The notes under the pieces: model-generated
What the model saw: the letters and a program-made list of their open reading frames with translations, nothing else
Database searches by the model: none
Told to the model about the DNA's origin: nothing
In this document: one piece after another, positions 5,104 to 5,422 of the stretch
How the letters are laid out: the number at the start of each line of letters is the position of its first letter
Position numbering within the stretch: the stretch's first letter is position 1
Made by a program: the position numbers and the translations under genes
NCBI GenBank assembly: GCA_024404295.1
Contig: JAKSQE010000094.1
Coordinates: forward strand, 1-5,422
Origin: Oscillibacter sp.
GTDB taxonomy: Bacteria; Bacillota; Clostridia; Oscillospirales; Oscillospiraceae
Length of the DNA: 5,422 nt
Reading direction: 5' to 3'

Positions 5104-5422
5104 ATGAATTTTTCAAAAAAACTGTTAAAAACGCTGGTACTCTCCTCTTTGGCTGTTATGATGATGACAGCTTTTGCTTCTGCAGCAGAGGGAGATTATG
5201 CGATTGCCGTTGGCAATACTACCGGTTCCAACCTGAACCTTCGCAGCGCAGCTTCTCTAAATGCATCCGTTGTTGCTCGCTTGGCTAAAGACGAGCCGAT
5301 TGCTGTTTTGGATACTTCTAATCCCGATTGGTACCGCATTAACTGCAACGGTCTGGTGGGTTATGTTTCTTCCAAGTATGTCGCCCAAGACGAAGACAAT
5401 GTATTTGAGCTTTATGGCCGTG
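5104..5422 (+). CDS. Secreted SH3-domain protein, N-terminal part (3' end outside window)
   Basis: The frame is open from ATG 5104 to the window end and gives 106 residues. AAAGGA at 5089-5094 lies nine bases before the start. Residues 1-28 form a classic Sec signal peptide: basic KKLLK, a hydrophobic stretch LVLSSLAVMMMTAFA, and an Ala-Ser-Ala-Ala cleavage region, with cleavage likely after Ala27 or Ala28. Residues about 34-94 form a bacterial SH3 (SH3b) domain, with the hallmark SNLNLRSAASLNASVVARL, then DWYRI and GLVGYVSSKYV. Such domains usually bind peptidoglycan and often precede an NlpC/P60, amidase or other wall-hydrolase domain. Whether one follows here is outside the window. The sequence after the SH3 domain (VFELYGR) could open a second repeat. 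It probably shares the promoter of the preceding gene. Confidence 0.9.
   Translation, partial: MNFSKKLLKTLVLSSLAVMMMTAFASAAEGDYAIAVGNTTGSNLNLRSAASLNASVVARLAKDEPIAVLDTSNPDWYRINCNGLVGYVSSKYVAQDEDNVFELYGR

Overview
This window looks like chromosome from a low-to-mid GC Gram-positive bacterium of the class Clostridia. The best guess is the Oscillospirales/Oscillospiraceae, but that is an inference from gene content and codon style, not a proven placement. Supporting signs are AAAGGAG-type ribosome binding sites before most genes, sigma-A-like promoters, an IreB-family (UPF0297) gene, the Firmicutes form of PheS with a double CxxC insert, and a secreted SH3-type protein. All genes lie on the + strand. 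The pheST block is fairly GC-rich and favours C/G-ending codons, while the intergenic regions are strongly AT-rich.

Layout. (1) Positions 1-275 hold the 3' end of a polysaccharide deacetylase-like gene. (2) After only 28 nt come pheS (304-1329) and pheT (1348-4038), the alpha and beta subunits of phenylalanyl-tRNA synthetase, closed by a textbook Rho-independent terminator (4045-4084). No T-box leader can fit directly before pheS, so its promoter lies inside or upstream of the deacetylase gene. (3) A strong promoter (TTTACA-17-TATACT) drives a short monocistronic ireB gene (4191-4436), which ends in a hairpin. (4) A T-rich, gene-free stretch (4437-4764) ends in a consensus-like promoter (TTGACA-17-TAGGAT with extended -10). 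(5) That promoter feeds a probable two-gene unit: a 102-aa protein of unknown function (4765-5073) and a secreted SH3-domain protein cut off by the window end (5104-5422).

How they fit together. PheS and PheT form the (alpha-beta)2 enzyme that charges tRNA-Phe. The flanking genes lean towards the cell envelope: a deacetylase, a homologue of the substrate of the PASTA-kinase IreK, and an exported SH3 protein. That theme is suggestive only.

The most notable feature is that PheT is about 100 residues longer than usual. The extra segment (residues about 138-240) sits between the tRNA-binding EMAP domain and the rest of the protein, and it resembles a second, degenerate copy of that domain. No mobile element, CRISPR array, tRNA or rRNA was seen.
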